DNA of 43,096 bases from Erysipelotrichaceae bacterium (GCA_022772985.1 JALEZJ010000115.1:1-43096); one strand, 5' to 3'. Counted from the stretch's first letter, positions 7,428 through 17,196 are shown. Notes: a model not told the origin generated them from the letters alone. A program made the numbers and translations.

Positions 7428-8276
7428 ATGTGGCAAAGAAGTTATGATGGGGAGCCAATTTTGTATTTAATTCCAACGCCTATTGGAAATATGGAAGATA
7501 TGACTTTTAGATCTGTTAGAATCTTGGGGGAAGTAGATGTTATTTTCTCTGAGGATACTAGAGTTACTCAGAATCTTTTGAATTATTATAAAATAAAAAA
7601 GAAATTAATTTCTTTGCATGATCATAATGAAGATTTAGTAAAGGAGCAGGTATTAGATTATTTGATAAATGGTAAAATGGTTGCTTTGGTTACTGATAGA
7701 GGGACTCCAATTATTAGTGATCCAGGTTATAAGACAGTTAAATACGTGAGTGAGAAAGGATTCCGAGTAGTTGGTTTACCTGGTGCTTGTGCTTTTATTC
7801 CAGCTTTAATTGTTTCTGGAATTGCTCCTCAACCATTTACTTTTTATGGTTTTTTAGATAGTAAAGTTGAAAAAAAGAAGAAGGAGTTAGAAAAGTTAAA
7901 ATTTGTATCTAATTCAATTATTTTTTATGAAGCTCCTCATCGTATTTTGAAGACAATGCAATTGATTTTAGAAATATTTGGGGATCGGGATGTTAGTTTA
8001 TCTCGGGAAATTTCTAAGAAATTTGAGAGTGTTTATCGTGGTAAGATTTCTATGTTAATTCCAACTTTAAAAGATATTAAGGGAGAATTTGTTATTGTTG
8101 TTTCAGGGTTTCAGGAGTTATTAGAAGATGATAGTGATCTTGATGTAGTGGGTCAGGTTGACTTTTATATTGAAAATGGTATGTCAACTATGGATGCTAT
8201 TAAATTGGTATCAAAAGAGAGAGGAATGAAGAAGAATGATGTTTATTCTCTTTATCATCGAGGTGAAAGTGCATGA
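7428..8276 (+). CDS. rsmI: 16S rRNA (cytidine(1402)-2'-O)-methyltransferase
   Basis: RsmI of the tetrapyrrole-methylase-like fold; it 2'-O-methylates C1402 in the ribosomal P site. Diagnostic motifs are LIPTPIGNMEDMT near residues 14-26, SEDTRVTQNLLNYY at about 41-54, DRGTPIISDPG, and FYEAPHRI. The 282-aa length is normal. The ATG follows AGAGGTGATTTTTT. It is located 18 bp after trmN6, and its end overlaps the pth start by four bases (ATGA). Confidence 0.96.
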   Translation: MWQRSYDGEPILYLIPTPIGNMEDMTFRSVRILGEVDVIFSEDTRVTQNLLNYYKIKKKLISLHDHNEDLVKEQVLDYLINGKMVALVTDRGTPIISDPGYKTVKYVSEKGFRVVGLPGACAFIPALIVSGIAPQPFTFYGFLDSKVEKKKKELEKLKFVSNSIIFYEAPHRILKTMQLILEIFGDRDVSLSREISKKFESVYRGKISMLIPTLKDIKGEFVIVVSGFQELLEDDSDLDVVGQVDFYIENGMSTMDAIKLVSKERGMKKNDVYSLYHRGESA

Positions 8277-8833
8277 AATTAATTATTGGATTGGGAAATC
8301 CTGGAAGTGAATATGAAGATACGAGACATAATGTTGGATTTCAGTTATTAGATTACTTATCAAGTAAAAAAGGGATTGAGATTAATAAAAGGAAATTTAA
8401 TGGTTTATATGGAGAAATTTTTATAAATGGTGAAAAAGTACTTTTATTAAAGCCTTTGTCTTATATGAATTTGTCTGGTAGTGTGGTTTCAAAGTTTGTT
8501 TCTTTTTTTAAGATTTCTTTTGATGATATTTTAGTTATTCAAGATGATTTGGATATGAATTTTGGAAAGATAAAAATTGTGTATAATAGTAGTAGTGGTG
8601 GACATAATGGTATTAAGGATATTGAAAGGTGTCTTGGTAGTCGGAAATATGCAAGGTTAAAGATAGGAATTGCAAATGATAAAAGTATAGATACAAAGGA
8701 TTATGTGCTAGGAAAATTTAATGAGGAAGAACAAGTTGTTTTAAGGAAAGATTATGAAAAGCTTGTTAATGTAATTGAAGATTTTTGTTCTATTAGTTTG
8801 GACAAGTTAATGAGTAAATATAATAATAAGTAA
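8273..8833 (+). CDS. pth: Peptidyl-tRNA hydrolase
   Basis: Recycles peptidyl-tRNA released from stalled ribosomes. The family start KLIIGLGNPGSEYEDTRHNVG holds N9 and the catalytic H19; VIQDDLD supplies the conserved Asp and SSSGGHNGIKDIE the substrate-binding region. The 186-aa length is typical. The pth-mfd pair is also adjacent in B. subtilis (spoVC-mfd). The gene overlaps rsmI by ATGA, so both should be translated from the same message. Confidence 0.97.
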   Translation: MKLIIGLGNPGSEYEDTRHNVGFQLLDYLSSKKGIEINKRKFNGLYGEIFINGEKVLLLKPLSYMNLSGSVVSKFVSFFKISFDDILVIQDDLDMNFGKIKIVYNSSSGGHNGIKDIERCLGSRKYARLKIGIANDKSIDTKDYVLGKFNEEEQVVLRKDYEKLVNVIEDFCSISLDKLMSKYNNK

Positions 8834-8909
8834 TTTTTTGTTTGAAAAGTAAAATACTTATATGGAATGGTACTTTTTTAGTATCATTTTCGTGTTTGGA
8901 GGAATAGAG

Positions 8910-11900
8910 ATGAATTTTTTTGAGGGTTTGTTTCAGATTGAGGATAATCATTATTATGGTGTGAGTGGTTTAAATGCTGAACTTAGCTGTGTTTATATTT
9001 ATGATTCTTTTGTTAAATATCGTAAAGGGATGGTTGTTTTTGCTAATTCTTTGTATGAGGCAAATTTAATTTATAATAAATTAGTAAATTATACAGATCG
9101 TGTTTTATTTTTTCCAATGGATGATTTTATTACAAGTGAAGCAATTGCGATTAGTCCAGAATTTAAAAGTGAGAGACTTCATACAATTAATACTTTAGTT
9201 CAAGATAATTGTTATATTGTTGTTACGAATTTGATGGGAATTTTGAGATATTTACCTAGTAAGGATGTTTGGAAAAAGCATATTATTCATTTGGAAAAGG
9301 GTAGTAATATTGAAAGAGATTTTTTAGTTCATCAGTTATATGAAATGGGATATGAAAGAGAATCTATTGTTAGTGAAACTGGGAAGTTAGGGGTTCGTGG
9401 TTATGTACTTGATGTTTTTCCAATTGATAGTGAGAATCCGATTCGAATTGAATTTTGGGGCGATGAAGTAGATAGTATTAAATCTTTTGATGTAGAGAGT
9501 CAGTTATCTTTGAAGGAGTTAAATTCTATTGATATTTATCCTTATACAGAATTTTTACTTAAGGAAGATAAAGAAGGAATTGATAAAAAGCAGAAATATT
9601 TAAAACATTACTCGAAAGAGATTAGTTCTTTATGGGACTATTCTGGTAAGTTTATGTGTTTTTATTATGATTATAATCAAATTGAGGAAGGTTATCGAAT
9701 GCTTCGAGAGACGATTATGAATTATGATAAGGATAATTTAAATACTTCGGGAATTCGTACGGATTATATGTATGATTTGGATGATATTCGGTTTGAAAAT
9801 GAGATATTTTTAATGGATTTTGATAATATTTTGGCTTCTATTAAATTGAATCGGGAAGATAAGTATATTAGTGGGAATGTTGAGAAATATAATGGGAATA
9901 TTGAATTTATTAAAAGAGATTTAGAGAAGTTTTTGCTTCATCATAAAACTATTATTCTTTGTGTTGATACGGAACATTCTATGGAGAGAATTTTAAAGTA
10001 TATTGATAATGTTGAGATTATAAAGGCGACTGAAAATAATATTATAGAGAATAAAGTTAATATTATTATCAAGAATATTGATACTGGTTTTATATTTAAA
10101 GATTATGTGGTAATTTCTTCTAATGATTTGTTTCGGACTGGAGAAGTTAAGAAAAAGTATAAGAATAAATTTAAGCTAGGAACAAAGATTGGAAATATTA
10201 GTAATATTTCTAGAGGGGATTATGTTGTTCATGAGGCTCATGGAATTGGGATTTATGATGAGTTATGTACGATTGTTAAGAATGGATATAAAAAAGATTA
10301 TATTAAGTTAATTTATGATGGTGGAGATGTTTTATATATTCCGGTTGAGAAGATTGATCGAATTAGTAAATTTTCTGGGAAAGAGGGAGTTACTGTTCGA
10401 CTTGATAGTCTTAGTAGTGATAAATGGCAGAGAAAGAAGGCTAGAGTTCGTAGTAGGTTAGAGGATATTGCTGCTAATTTGATGAAAGTTTCGGCTGAAA
10501 GAGAGGCTATGAGTGGTTTTGCTTTTTCAGAAGATGATGAAAATCAAGTTTTGTTTGATAGTGAATTTCAATTTGAAGAGACTCCTGATCAATTAAAGGC
10601 AATTCAGGCAATTAAGTATGAAATGGAAAAATCAAAGCCTATGGATATGCTACTTTGTGGAGATGTTGGATATGGTAAAACGGAAGTAGCTTTTCGTGCT
10701 ATGTTTAAGGCTGTTAATGATGGAAAGCAGGTTGCTTATTTATGTCCTACTACTATTTTATCGAATCAACAGTATAAGAATGCGTTATCTAGATTTGCGA
10801 CTTTTCCTGTTAATATTGCACTTTTAAATCGTTTTGTGGATCGAAAAAAGCAATTGCAGATTATTGATGATTTAAAGAATGGTAAGATTGATATTTTGTT
10901 TGGGACTCATCGAATTCTTAGTAATGATATAGTGTTTAAGGATTTGGGTTTGTTAGTTATTGATGAGGAACAGAGATTTGGAGTGACTCATAAAGAGAAG
11001 ATTAAACAATATAAGTCTAATATAGATGTTTTGACTTTGTCTGCAACTCCAATTCCTAGAACTTTGCAGATGTCTATGACAGGGATTCGTAGTTTGGCGT
11101 TGATTGAAACGGCACCAGCGCAGAGGCTTCCTATTCAAACTTATGTGTTAGGAGAAAATAATAATGTGATTAAAGATGCGTTGTATAAAGAATTATCTAG
11201 GAATGGGCAAGCGTTTATTTTGTATAATCATGTTGATAATATTGAAGATAAGATGTATGATTTGAATAAACTTGTTCCAGAAGCAAAGATGGATTTTGCA
11301 CATGGAAGGATGACAAAGACAGAGTTAGAAGATAAGATGCAGGATTTTATTGATCATAAATTTGATGTGTTGGTTTGTACAACGATTATTGAGACAGGAA
11401 TTGATATTCCTAATGTGAATACTTTGATTATTATGGATGCCGATCGATTTGGATTATCTCAGCTGTATCAGATTCGTGGTAGAATAGGGCGTAGTGATAA
11501 GATAGGATATGCTTATTTAATGTATGATAATCATAAAATGCTTAATGATATTGCGGTGAAAAGGCTTAATACGATAAAGGAATTTACAGAACTTGGGAGT
11601 GGATTTAAAATTGCGATGAGGGATTTATCGATTCGAGGTGCTGGAGATATTCTTGGTAGTGAGCAATCTGGTTTTATTGATACAATTGGTATTGAGTTAT
11701 ATTTAAAAATGCTTAAGGATGCTGTGGATAAGATTAAGGGTGAATATGTAGAAGAAGAAGTGGATGAAAACTTGGATAATCGTAGTTTAATTGATGTTGA
11801 TACTCATATTGGAGATGATTATATTAAAGATGATGATTTAAAAATTGAGATTCATAAGAAGATTAATGAGGTTAATTCAATGGATAAATTACAAGCGGTA

Positions 11901-12248
11901 AAGGCTGAATTGGAGGATCGATTTGGTAAGGTTAGTCGTGATATGGAAATTTATATGTATGAGGAATGGTTTGAAAAGTTAGCTAGTAAATTAGAAATAA
12001 GAAAAGTGAAACAAACGAAAACTTTTATTGATTTAGAATTATCTGAGAATGTAAGTAATAAAATCAATGGGGAAGATCTTTTTATGTTGTCTTATGAAGT
12101 TTCTAAAAAGTTTAAGCTTAGTTATAAAGAAAATAAGATTCATATTGTGTTGGAGCTTGTTAATTTAGAGAAGCATTTCTTGTTATATTTAATTGAGTTA
12201 TTGACTAAAATTATTGAAAGTTTGAATCAATTGGAAGAGAATTTGTAA
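8910..12248 (+). CDS. mfd: Transcription-repair coupling factor Mfd
   Basis: Removes RNA polymerase stalled at lesions and recruits UvrA. In order it has a UvrB-like N-terminal module, the RNA-polymerase interaction region (GDYVVHEAHGIGIY), and a RecG-like translocase with Walker A GDVGYGKTE near residues 583-591, DEEQRFG near 684, and SATPIPRTLQMSM. A TRCF C-terminal domain follows. The 1112-aa length is a little short of the roughly 1150-1180 usual. The track start at 8862 reads through a region with no ribosome binding site; ATG 8910 follows TTGGAGGAA and is preferred. A 76-bp gap separates it from pth. Confidence 0.96.
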   Translation: MNFFEGLFQIEDNHYYGVSGLNAELSCVYIYDSFVKYRKGMVVFANSLYEANLIYNKLVNYTDRVLFFPMDDFITSEAIAISPEFKSERLHTINTLVQDNCYIVVTNLMGILRYLPSKDVWKKHIIHLEKGSNIERDFLVHQLYEMGYERESIVSETGKLGVRGYVLDVFPIDSENPIRIEFWGDEVDSIKSFDVESQLSLKELNSIDIYPYTEFLLKEDKEGIDKKQKYLKHYSKEISSLWDYSGKFMCFYYDYNQIEEGYRMLRETIMNYDKDNLNTSGIRTDYMYDLDDIRFENEIFLMDFDNILASIKLNREDKYISGNVEKYNGNIEFIKRDLEKFLLHHKTIILCVDTEHSMERILKYIDNVEIIKATENNIIENKVNIIIKNIDTGFIFKDYVVISSNDLFRTGEVKKKYKNKFKLGTKIGNISNISRGDYVVHEAHGIGIYDELCTIVKNGYKKDYIKLIYDGGDVLYIPVEKIDRISKFSGKEGVTVRLDSLSSDKWQRKKARVRSRLEDIAANLMKVSAEREAMSGFAFSEDDENQVLFDSEFQFEETPDQLKAIQAIKYEMEKSKPMDMLLCGDVGYGKTEVAFRAMFKAVNDGKQVAYLCPTTILSNQQYKNALSRFATFPVNIALLNRFVDRKKQLQIIDDLKNGKIDILFGTHRILSNDIVFKDLGLLVIDEEQRFGVTHKEKIKQYKSNIDVLTLSATPIPRTLQMSMTGIRSLALIETAPAQRLPIQTYVLGENNNVIKDALYKELSRNGQAFILYNHVDNIEDKMYDLNKLVPEAKMDFAHGRMTKTELEDKMQDFIDHKFDVLVCTTIIETGIDIPNVNTLIIMDADRFGLSQLYQIRGRIGRSDKIGYAYLMYDNHKMLNDIAVKRLNTIKEFTELGSGFKIAMRDLSIRGAGDILGSEQSGFIDTIGIELYLKMLKDAVDKIKGEYVEEEVDENLDNRSLIDVDTHIGDDYIKDDDLKIEIHKKINEVNSMDKLQAVKAELEDRFGKVSRDMEIYMYEEWFEKLASKLEIRKVKQTKTFIDLELSENVSNKINGEDLFMLSYEVSKKFKLSYKENKIHIVLELVNLEKHFLLYLIELLTKIIESLNQLEENL

Positions 12249-12290
12249 GTATTTTGTTGGTTTGAAAAATACTGATTTATTCTTTTCTTT
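12248..12290 (+). terminator. Probable terminator after mfd
   Basis: AGTATTTT and AAAATACT pair perfectly (8 bp) around a 10-base loop just past the mfd stop, followed after a few bases by a T-rich stretch. The T-tract is not immediately adjacent, so strength is uncertain. Confidence 0.45.
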
Positions 12291-12309
12291 TTTATCTTTG
12301 AATTTAGTA

Positions 12310-12338
12310 TTGTGTAGATTTTGTTTTTATGATATTCT
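12310..12338 (+). promoter_or_regulatory. Probable promoter of lemA
   Basis: TTGTGT, a 17-bp spacer, and TATTCT preceded by TGA. It is located about 25 bp before the lemA start and after the mfd terminator. Confidence 0.5.
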
Positions 12339-12362
12339 TATGATAGAAAGTGAGGGATGGAG

Positions 12363-12917
12363 ATGCCAGTTTGGGCAATTATTTTGATTATTGTGCTTGT
12401 TATTATTATTCTATTTGTGATTAGTACTTATAATGGATTAGTAAGTTCTAGGAATAAGGTTAGAGATCAATTTAGTCAGATTGATGTTCAATTAAAGAAG
12501 AGATTTGATTTGATTCCTAATTTGGTAGAGACTGTTAAAGGATATGCTAAGCATGAGAGTGATACTTTTGAAAAGGTAATTCAAGCTAGAAATGGATATA
12601 TGAGTGCTAAAGATGATGACGCTAAGATAAAAGCTTCTAAAGAGTTATCTAGTGGTATTTCAAAGATTTTTGCTTTAGCCGAGAATTATCCAGAATTAAA
12701 GGCTAATACCAATTTTGTTGATTTACAAAATCAATTAAAAGATGTGGAAGAAAAGATTAGTTATGCTAGACAGTTTTATAATGATTCTGTTTTGATGTAT
12801 AATAATAAAATTGAAATGTTTCCTAGTAATCTTGTAGCAAGTATGTTTCATTTTACAAAAGAAAGTTTTTTTGAGGCAGAAGCACAAGAAAAAGAAAATG
12901 TTAAAGTTCAGTTTTAA
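12363..12917 (+). CDS. lemA: LemA family protein
   Basis: Membrane-anchored LemA protein of about 184 aa. One N-terminal membrane helix (WAIILIIVLVIIILFVIS) is followed by the family signature SSRNKVRDQFSQIDVQLK and KRFDLIPNLVETVKGYAKHE, then a helical domain. The second ATG (12363) has the better spacing from GTGAGGGAT. The molecular role of LemA is unknown. Its partner here, a DUF2207 protein, is a combination seen in many bacteria. A hairpin between the two genes may lower expression of the second. Confidence 0.93.
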   Translation: MPVWAIILIIVLVIIILFVISTYNGLVSSRNKVRDQFSQIDVQLKKRFDLIPNLVETVKGYAKHESDTFEKVIQARNGYMSAKDDDAKIKASKELSSGISKIFALAENYPELKANTNFVDLQNQLKDVEEKISYARQFYNDSVLMYNNKIEMFPSNLVASMFHFTKESFFEAEAQEKENVKVQF

Positions 12918-12942
12918 GGGATTATTTAGTTAATCCTTTTTC
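12916..12942 (+). terminator. Hairpin between lemA and the DUF2207 gene
   Basis: AAGGGATTA-TTTAGT-TAATCCTTT with a short T-run: a 9-bp stem with one G-T pair, beginning at the lemA stop. It could partially terminate or protect the lemA message. Confidence 0.5.
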
Positions 12943-12955
12943 TGTAGAGGTGATT

Positions 12956-14638
12956 ATGAAAAAATTATTTTTAATGTTAGGTCCAATTGTGGTAGTCGAT
13001 GCTAGTAGTATAGATAAAATCAATTTGGATATTATGGTAGATGTTTATGGGAATGCTTTTGTTACAGAAACTTGGATTGCTACAGTTGATGAAGGAACAG
13101 AGGGGTGGCATCCTTATTATAATTTAGGTAGTTCCGAGATTAGTGATTTGAAAGTTTCTATGGATGGTATGGAATTTACTACTATTGATGATTGGATTGT
13201 CAATCGTAGTTTATCTGAGAAAGCTTATCAAGCAGGTATTTATTATCCTAGTAGTGATGAAGTAGATCTTTGTTTTGGAATTACTAGTTATGGAAATCAT
13301 GAATATAAAATTCAATATGTGATTAGTAATTTTGTTTCTACTATGGAAGATGCAGATATGATTTATTGGAATCTGTTTCCTTATGACTTTAGTGCAGAAC
13401 CGGGTAATGTAACGATTACCATTTATAGTGATTTTGCTTATCATGATGATATTGAATTACATGGTTATGGGAAGTATGGAGCTTATAATCAATTAAGTAA
13501 TGGTAAGATTATGATTGATAGTCAAGGAAGTGTTGAGAAAGATGAATATTTGACTATTTTAGTGAAGTTTCCTAAAGGGACTTTTCAGACTAGTAATGAA
13601 TTAGAAAATGATTTTAGTTATTATTATAATATGGCTGAGGATGGTGCAGTTAATTATAATGATAATAGTAATAGTTTTGGATCTAAAGCTCTTGCTTTTT
13701 TAGGTGCTTTTTTGGCAGTTTTTATTAATATTTTTGTTTTTGGTTTTATATTTGTGATTGGAATTGTTGCTACTAGTCAAAATAAGAAAGTTTCTTTTGG
13801 AACGATTGGAAATAAAGTTAGAAAGGATGTACCTAAATTTCGCGATATTCCTTGTAATAAAGATATTTATCGTGCTTATTGGGTTGCTACTAACTATAAT
13901 TTAACTAAAAAGAAAGAGGACTTTCTTGGGACAGTTTTATTAAAGTGGATTCGTAATGGAAATATTCAGATTGAAAAAGTAGTTAAAGATGGTCTTTTTA
14001 AAGATAAAACGAATGATAATGTTGTATTTTTGAAAAGACCTGATGATGCTATTGAACTTGAGGGACAGTTGTATGATTATATGTATGAGGCTAGCTTGGA
14101 TGGAAAGTTAGAGTCTAATGAGTTTAAAAAATGGTGTAGTAAAAATTATACAAAAATATTAAAATGGTTTGATGAAATATTAGATTTTGAGAATAAAATG
14201 CTTGTTAATGAGGGGAAAGCTAAAATTGAGGTCATTACGACTTTAAAATTTTTTAAACATGATGTTTATCAGATTGATGATTCAATGATGCAAGAAGCCG
14301 AAAAAATGGCTGGATTAAAAAAATTTTTAAAAGAGTTTACTTTAATTAAAGAAAGAGAGCCTATCGAGGTTTCTCTGTGGAATGAATATTTAATGTATGC
14401 TCAGATTTTTGGAATGGCTGATGAAGTTGCTAATCAATTTAAAAAGTTATATCCAGAAGTTATTACTGATATGGATAGTATGGGATATAGTTATGAGGAT
14501 ATTTTATTTATTCATTTAATTACTTCTGATGGAATAAAAAGTGCCAATGCCGCTCAGAGTAGTGCTAATTCTTATAGTTCCGGTGGCGGAGGTGGTGGTT
14601 CCTTCGGTGGCGGAGGTGGAGGCGGAGGCTTCCGATAG
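12956..14638 (+). CDS. DUF2207 family membrane protein with glycine-rich tail
   Basis: The 560-aa protein starts with a short hydrophobic leader (KKLFLMLGPIVVV), has an extracytoplasmic beta-rich DUF2207 region with VTETWIATVDEGTEGWHPYYNLG, and one or two membrane segments near residues 245-275 (LGAFLAVFINIFVFGFIFVI). A cytoplasmic domain follows, and the last 20 residues are almost all Gly/Ser (GGGGGGSFGGGGGGGGFR), a common end of this family. The tail is encoded by unusually GC-rich DNA. ATG 12956 follows AGAGGTGATT. It pairs with the upstream lemA; the joint function is unknown. Confidence 0.85.
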   Translation: MKKLFLMLGPIVVVDASSIDKINLDIMVDVYGNAFVTETWIATVDEGTEGWHPYYNLGSSEISDLKVSMDGMEFTTIDDWIVNRSLSEKAYQAGIYYPSSDEVDLCFGITSYGNHEYKIQYVISNFVSTMEDADMIYWNLFPYDFSAEPGNVTITIYSDFAYHDDIELHGYGKYGAYNQLSNGKIMIDSQGSVEKDEYLTILVKFPKGTFQTSNELENDFSYYYNMAEDGAVNYNDNSNSFGSKALAFLGAFLAVFINIFVFGFIFVIGIVATSQNKKVSFGTIGNKVRKDVPKFRDIPCNKDIYRAYWVATNYNLTKKKEDFLGTVLLKWIRNGNIQIEKVVKDGLFKDKTNDNVVFLKRPDDAIELEGQLYDYMYEASLDGKLESNEFKKWCSKNYTKILKWFDEILDFENKMLVNEGKAKIEVITTLKFFKHDVYQIDDSMMQEAEKMAGLKKFLKEFTLIKEREPIEVSLWNEYLMYAQIFGMADEVANQFKKLYPEVITDMDSMGYSYEDILFIHLITSDGIKSANAAQSSANSYSSGGGGGGSFGGGGGGGGFR

Positions 14639-14664
14639 AAGGGATAATTTGTTATCTCTTTTTT
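14638..14664 (+). terminator. Terminator after the DUF2207 gene
   Basis: AAGGGATAA-TTTG-TTATCTCTT followed by more T residues (9-bp stem, one G-T pair). It overlaps the stop codon of the convergent YgjV-like gene. Its sequence resembles the hairpin after lemA. Confidence 0.65.
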
Positions 14665-15149
14665 AGATCATATCTATAAATTGCTGTTAGGGTGGAAGTT
14701 AGTTCTATTAGGATACATATTAATCCAGTTAAGGCTTTTACTTTTATATTATATATAATATATAAAATACATGAAATTACTTCAATTATTCTCGTTATTC
14801 TTAAGTTTTTTTGATATAGAGAAATACTGAAAATGATGCAGGCAATTCCAGGTAGGAGACTAATTGGGGTTGTGTAAGAAAAAAGAGATAGTGTTGTTAG
14901 TGCTATAAGAGTAGCTATTAGATAGATGAAAGGAGTTTTTTCATGGTAGTAAGAGAAGAGTATGTTTCGAATGGCACAGACAATATTAATAAAACATCCA
15001 CTCATAGCATTTAGTAATAGATATTGTATTGCGTATGCTAAACTAGATATAATTTGATATTTTAGTAAAGTTTCTTTATCATTTTTTTGAAAGCTTAATA
15101 CTAATGCTATTAGGGCAACTAGACCAATAATTTGTGCTATGATAAACAC
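14652..15149 (-). CDS. YgjV-like inner membrane protein
   Basis: Small integral membrane protein of about 165 aa with five to six hydrophobic helices. The N-terminal pattern IAQIIGLVALIALVLSFQKNDKETLLKYQI, the LLNAMSGCFINIVCAIRNIL segment and the spacing of helices resemble the YgjV family, whose function is unknown. On the minus strand, AGGTGAT lies just before a GTG at 15149, which I prefer to the track start at 15158. It is transcribed divergently from the HAD gene and converges on the DUF2207 gene. Confidence 0.7.
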   Translation of the reverse strand: MFIIAQIIGLVALIALVLSFQKNDKETLLKYQIISSLAYAIQYLLLNAMSGCFINIVCAIRNILFSYYHEKTPFIYLIATLIALTTLSLFSYTTPISLLPGIACIIFSISLYQKNLRITRIIEVISCILYIIYNIKVKALTGLICILIELTSTLTAIYRYDLKKR

Positions 15150-15196
15150 CTTAATCACCTACTTTATTTGTATTATAACATATTTTGTTAATTTTA

Positions 15197-15225
15197 TTGT
15201 TTCAGATAATATAATTTTATATAAT
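15197..15225 (+). promoter_or_regulatory. Promoter of the HAD phosphatase gene
   Basis: TTGTTT, exactly 17 bp, TATAAT. The predicted transcription start (about 15232) rules out the track's GTG at 15230 as the start codon. On the opposite strand, TATAAT (15172-15177) may serve the divergent YgjV-like gene. Confidence 0.65.
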
Positions 15226-15250
15226 TATAGTGAAAGGTAAGTTGATTGAT

Positions 15251-16027
15251 GTGGTAAAGATTGTATTTAGTGATTTTGATAATACGATGTTGCATTATTA
15301 TAGCAATAAGAATTATTTTGATGATTATCAGTTAGAGATACTTCAAAAGTTACGGGAAGAGGGGATTAGATTTGGTATTGTAACAGGAAGATGTGTGTCT
15401 TTTTTTACGCGATTTCCTAAATTATTAGAAGTGATTGATTTTATTTTGGCTTCGAATGGTGCTTGTATTTATGATGTAAGGGAAAAAAAATTTATTTATG
15501 AAAAATTGGTGGATAATCATAGCTTGAATAATATTATTGGGTATGCTAAAAGTAATTGTAGTAAATTTATCATAAATTCTTTGGATAAGAGGTATCAATA
15601 TGGTGAATGGTCTGATATTCAATGTGAAACTTATCAAGAGGGAATAAGTTATATTTGTGAGCAAGTAGTGTTAATGGTAGATAAATTGAAGTTAGAGGAC
15701 TGTCATCATTATTTAGCTAGTTTAGGAAATGTTGTTGTCAATAATGTTGTATGTTGGGATAATTATTATTCTATTGATATTAATGATATTGGTGTTTCTA
15801 AAGGAAATAGTATTGTCAAGTTGTGTCAAATTTTAGAAATTGATTTAGTGGATACGATTGGTTTTGGAGATGGAGAAAATGATTTGTCTATGTTTCAAGT
15901 AGTAGGAAAAAGTGTTGCTGTTGGAAATGCCAACAATAAAATTCGACAAATTTCTGATGATGTTTCTTTAAAATGCAATGATAATGGTGTTTTTAGATAT
16001 TTAGAAGACAATATTTTGAATAGGTGA
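15251..16027 (+). CDS. HAD-superfamily Cof-type phosphatase
   Basis: Cof/YidA-like hydrolase (HAD IIB). Motif I is FSDFDNTML with the two catalytic Asp residues (DxD); motif II is IVTGR; motif III/IV is GVSKGNSIVKLCQ and IGFGDGENDLSMF. The 258-aa length fits the family. The start GTG 15251 gives MVKIVFSDFDN, the usual beginning; TTG 15242 is an alternative, while the track start lies upstream of the predicted transcript. Substrate is unknown; relatives dephosphorylate sugar phosphates or flavin precursors. It ends 4 bp before sbcD and may be cotranscribed with it. Confidence 0.9.
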   Translation: MVKIVFSDFDNTMLHYYSNKNYFDDYQLEILQKLREEGIRFGIVTGRCVSFFTRFPKLLEVIDFILASNGACIYDVREKKFIYEKLVDNHSLNNIIGYAKSNCSKFIINSLDKRYQYGEWSDIQCETYQEGISYICEQVVLMVDKLKLEDCHHYLASLGNVVVNNVVCWDNYYSIDINDIGVSKGNSIVKLCQILEIDLVDTIGFGDGENDLSMFQVVGKSVAVGNANNKIRQISDDVSLKCNDNGVFRYLEDNILNR

Positions 16028-16031
16028 TGGT

Positions 16032-17183
16032 ATGAAAGTAATGCATTTATCTGATTTACATTTGGGAAAAATTGTGTTAGAGCAGTCTATGATAGATGAT
16101 CAGAGTCATATATTAAAACAAATTCTGAATATTGCAAAAACAAAGATGGTTGATATTGTTTTAATTGCGGGGGATATTTATGATAAAGCAGTTCCTTCTA
16201 TTGAAGCGATTCGTTTATTTAGTGATTTTTTAGTTCAATTACATAATTTAAATATTAAAGTATTGGTTATTTCGGGAAATCATGATTCAAAAGAGCGTCT
16301 TAGTTTTGGAAATGAATTGTTTGCAGATAATGAAGTTTATATAGAAGGTATTTTTAGTGGTCAATTAAGGAAGGTTTCTTTTTCTGATTTCTATGGTTCT
16401 TTCAATATTTATATGTTACCTTTTGTAAAACCAGCTGATGTTAAGAAATTTTATCCAGATTTTCAGGTAGATAGTTATTATGATGCGGTTAAGAGTATTA
16501 TAGAACATACTGATATTAATAAAGCGGATAGAAATATTATTATGGTTCATCAGTTTGTTACGGCTAGTGGAGTGGATTTGATTCGAAGTGACTCGGAGAC
16601 TATTTCTTTGGGAGGAATTGATAATATTGATGTATCTTTATTTGATGATTTTGATTATGTAGCGATGGGTCATATTCATGGAGCTCAAAAATTAGTTAAA
16701 GACACTATTCGTTATGCAGGTAGTCCTTTAAAATATTCTTTTAGTGAAGTTCATCAAAGAAAGAGTGTTCCTATTATTGAATTCAAGGAGAAAGGAAATA
16801 TTTCCATTGAATTGGTAGATTTAGTTCCACTTCATGATATGCGAGTAATTAAAGGTCCGATGGAAAAGTTATTAGATAAAGAGATTATTAATCAAGGAAA
16901 TGTGGATGATTATATTCAGGCTATTATTACAGATCCTGATTATGTAATGGATGCAATTGGTAAATTAAGAAGAGTTTATAAGAATTTACTTCGTTTGGAA
17001 TATCAAAACGCTAGGACCATGATGGGGGAATGTTCTAAAACAAAAGTAAGTGGTGATATAACTAAAAAAAGTGAGTTGGATTTATTTAAGGAATTTTATT
17101 ATTATCAAAATCATGTAGATCTTGATGGTGATAGGCAAACAATACTGATGGATATTATTCGTGATGTGAAAGAAAGGGAATAG
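16032..17183 (+). CDS. sbcD: Nuclease SbcCD subunit D
   Basis: Mre11-type manganese nuclease that with SbcC opens hairpins and processes blocked DNA ends. Metallophosphoesterase motifs are all present: DLHLG (8-12), AGDIYD (46-51), SGNHD (81-85), VHQF and GHIHG. The 383-aa length matches SbcD. The ATG follows AGGTGATGGT. It starts 4 bp after the HAD gene. Unlike the usual direct sbcD-sbcC pair, a 387-aa gene is inserted 13 bp downstream. Confidence 0.96.
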   Translation: MKVMHLSDLHLGKIVLEQSMIDDQSHILKQILNIAKTKMVDIVLIAGDIYDKAVPSIEAIRLFSDFLVQLHNLNIKVLVISGNHDSKERLSFGNELFADNEVYIEGIFSGQLRKVSFSDFYGSFNIYMLPFVKPADVKKFYPDFQVDSYYDAVKSIIEHTDINKADRNIIMVHQFVTASGVDLIRSDSETISLGGIDNIDVSLFDDFDYVAMGHIHGAQKLVKDTIRYAGSPLKYSFSEVHQRKSVPIIEFKEKGNISIELVDLVPLHDMRVIKGPMEKLLDKEIINQGNVDDYIQAIITDPDYVMDAIGKLRRVYKNLLRLEYQNARTMMGECSKTKVSGDITKKSELDLFKEFYYYQNHVDLDGDRQTILMDIIRDVKERE

Positions 17184-17196
17184 TTAGAGGTGTGAT

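Noticed and set aside
8840-8880. Terminator between pth and mfd
   Set aside because: AAAAGTA and TACTTTT can pair but with a 19-base loop and only seven mostly A-T pairs; too weak to call.
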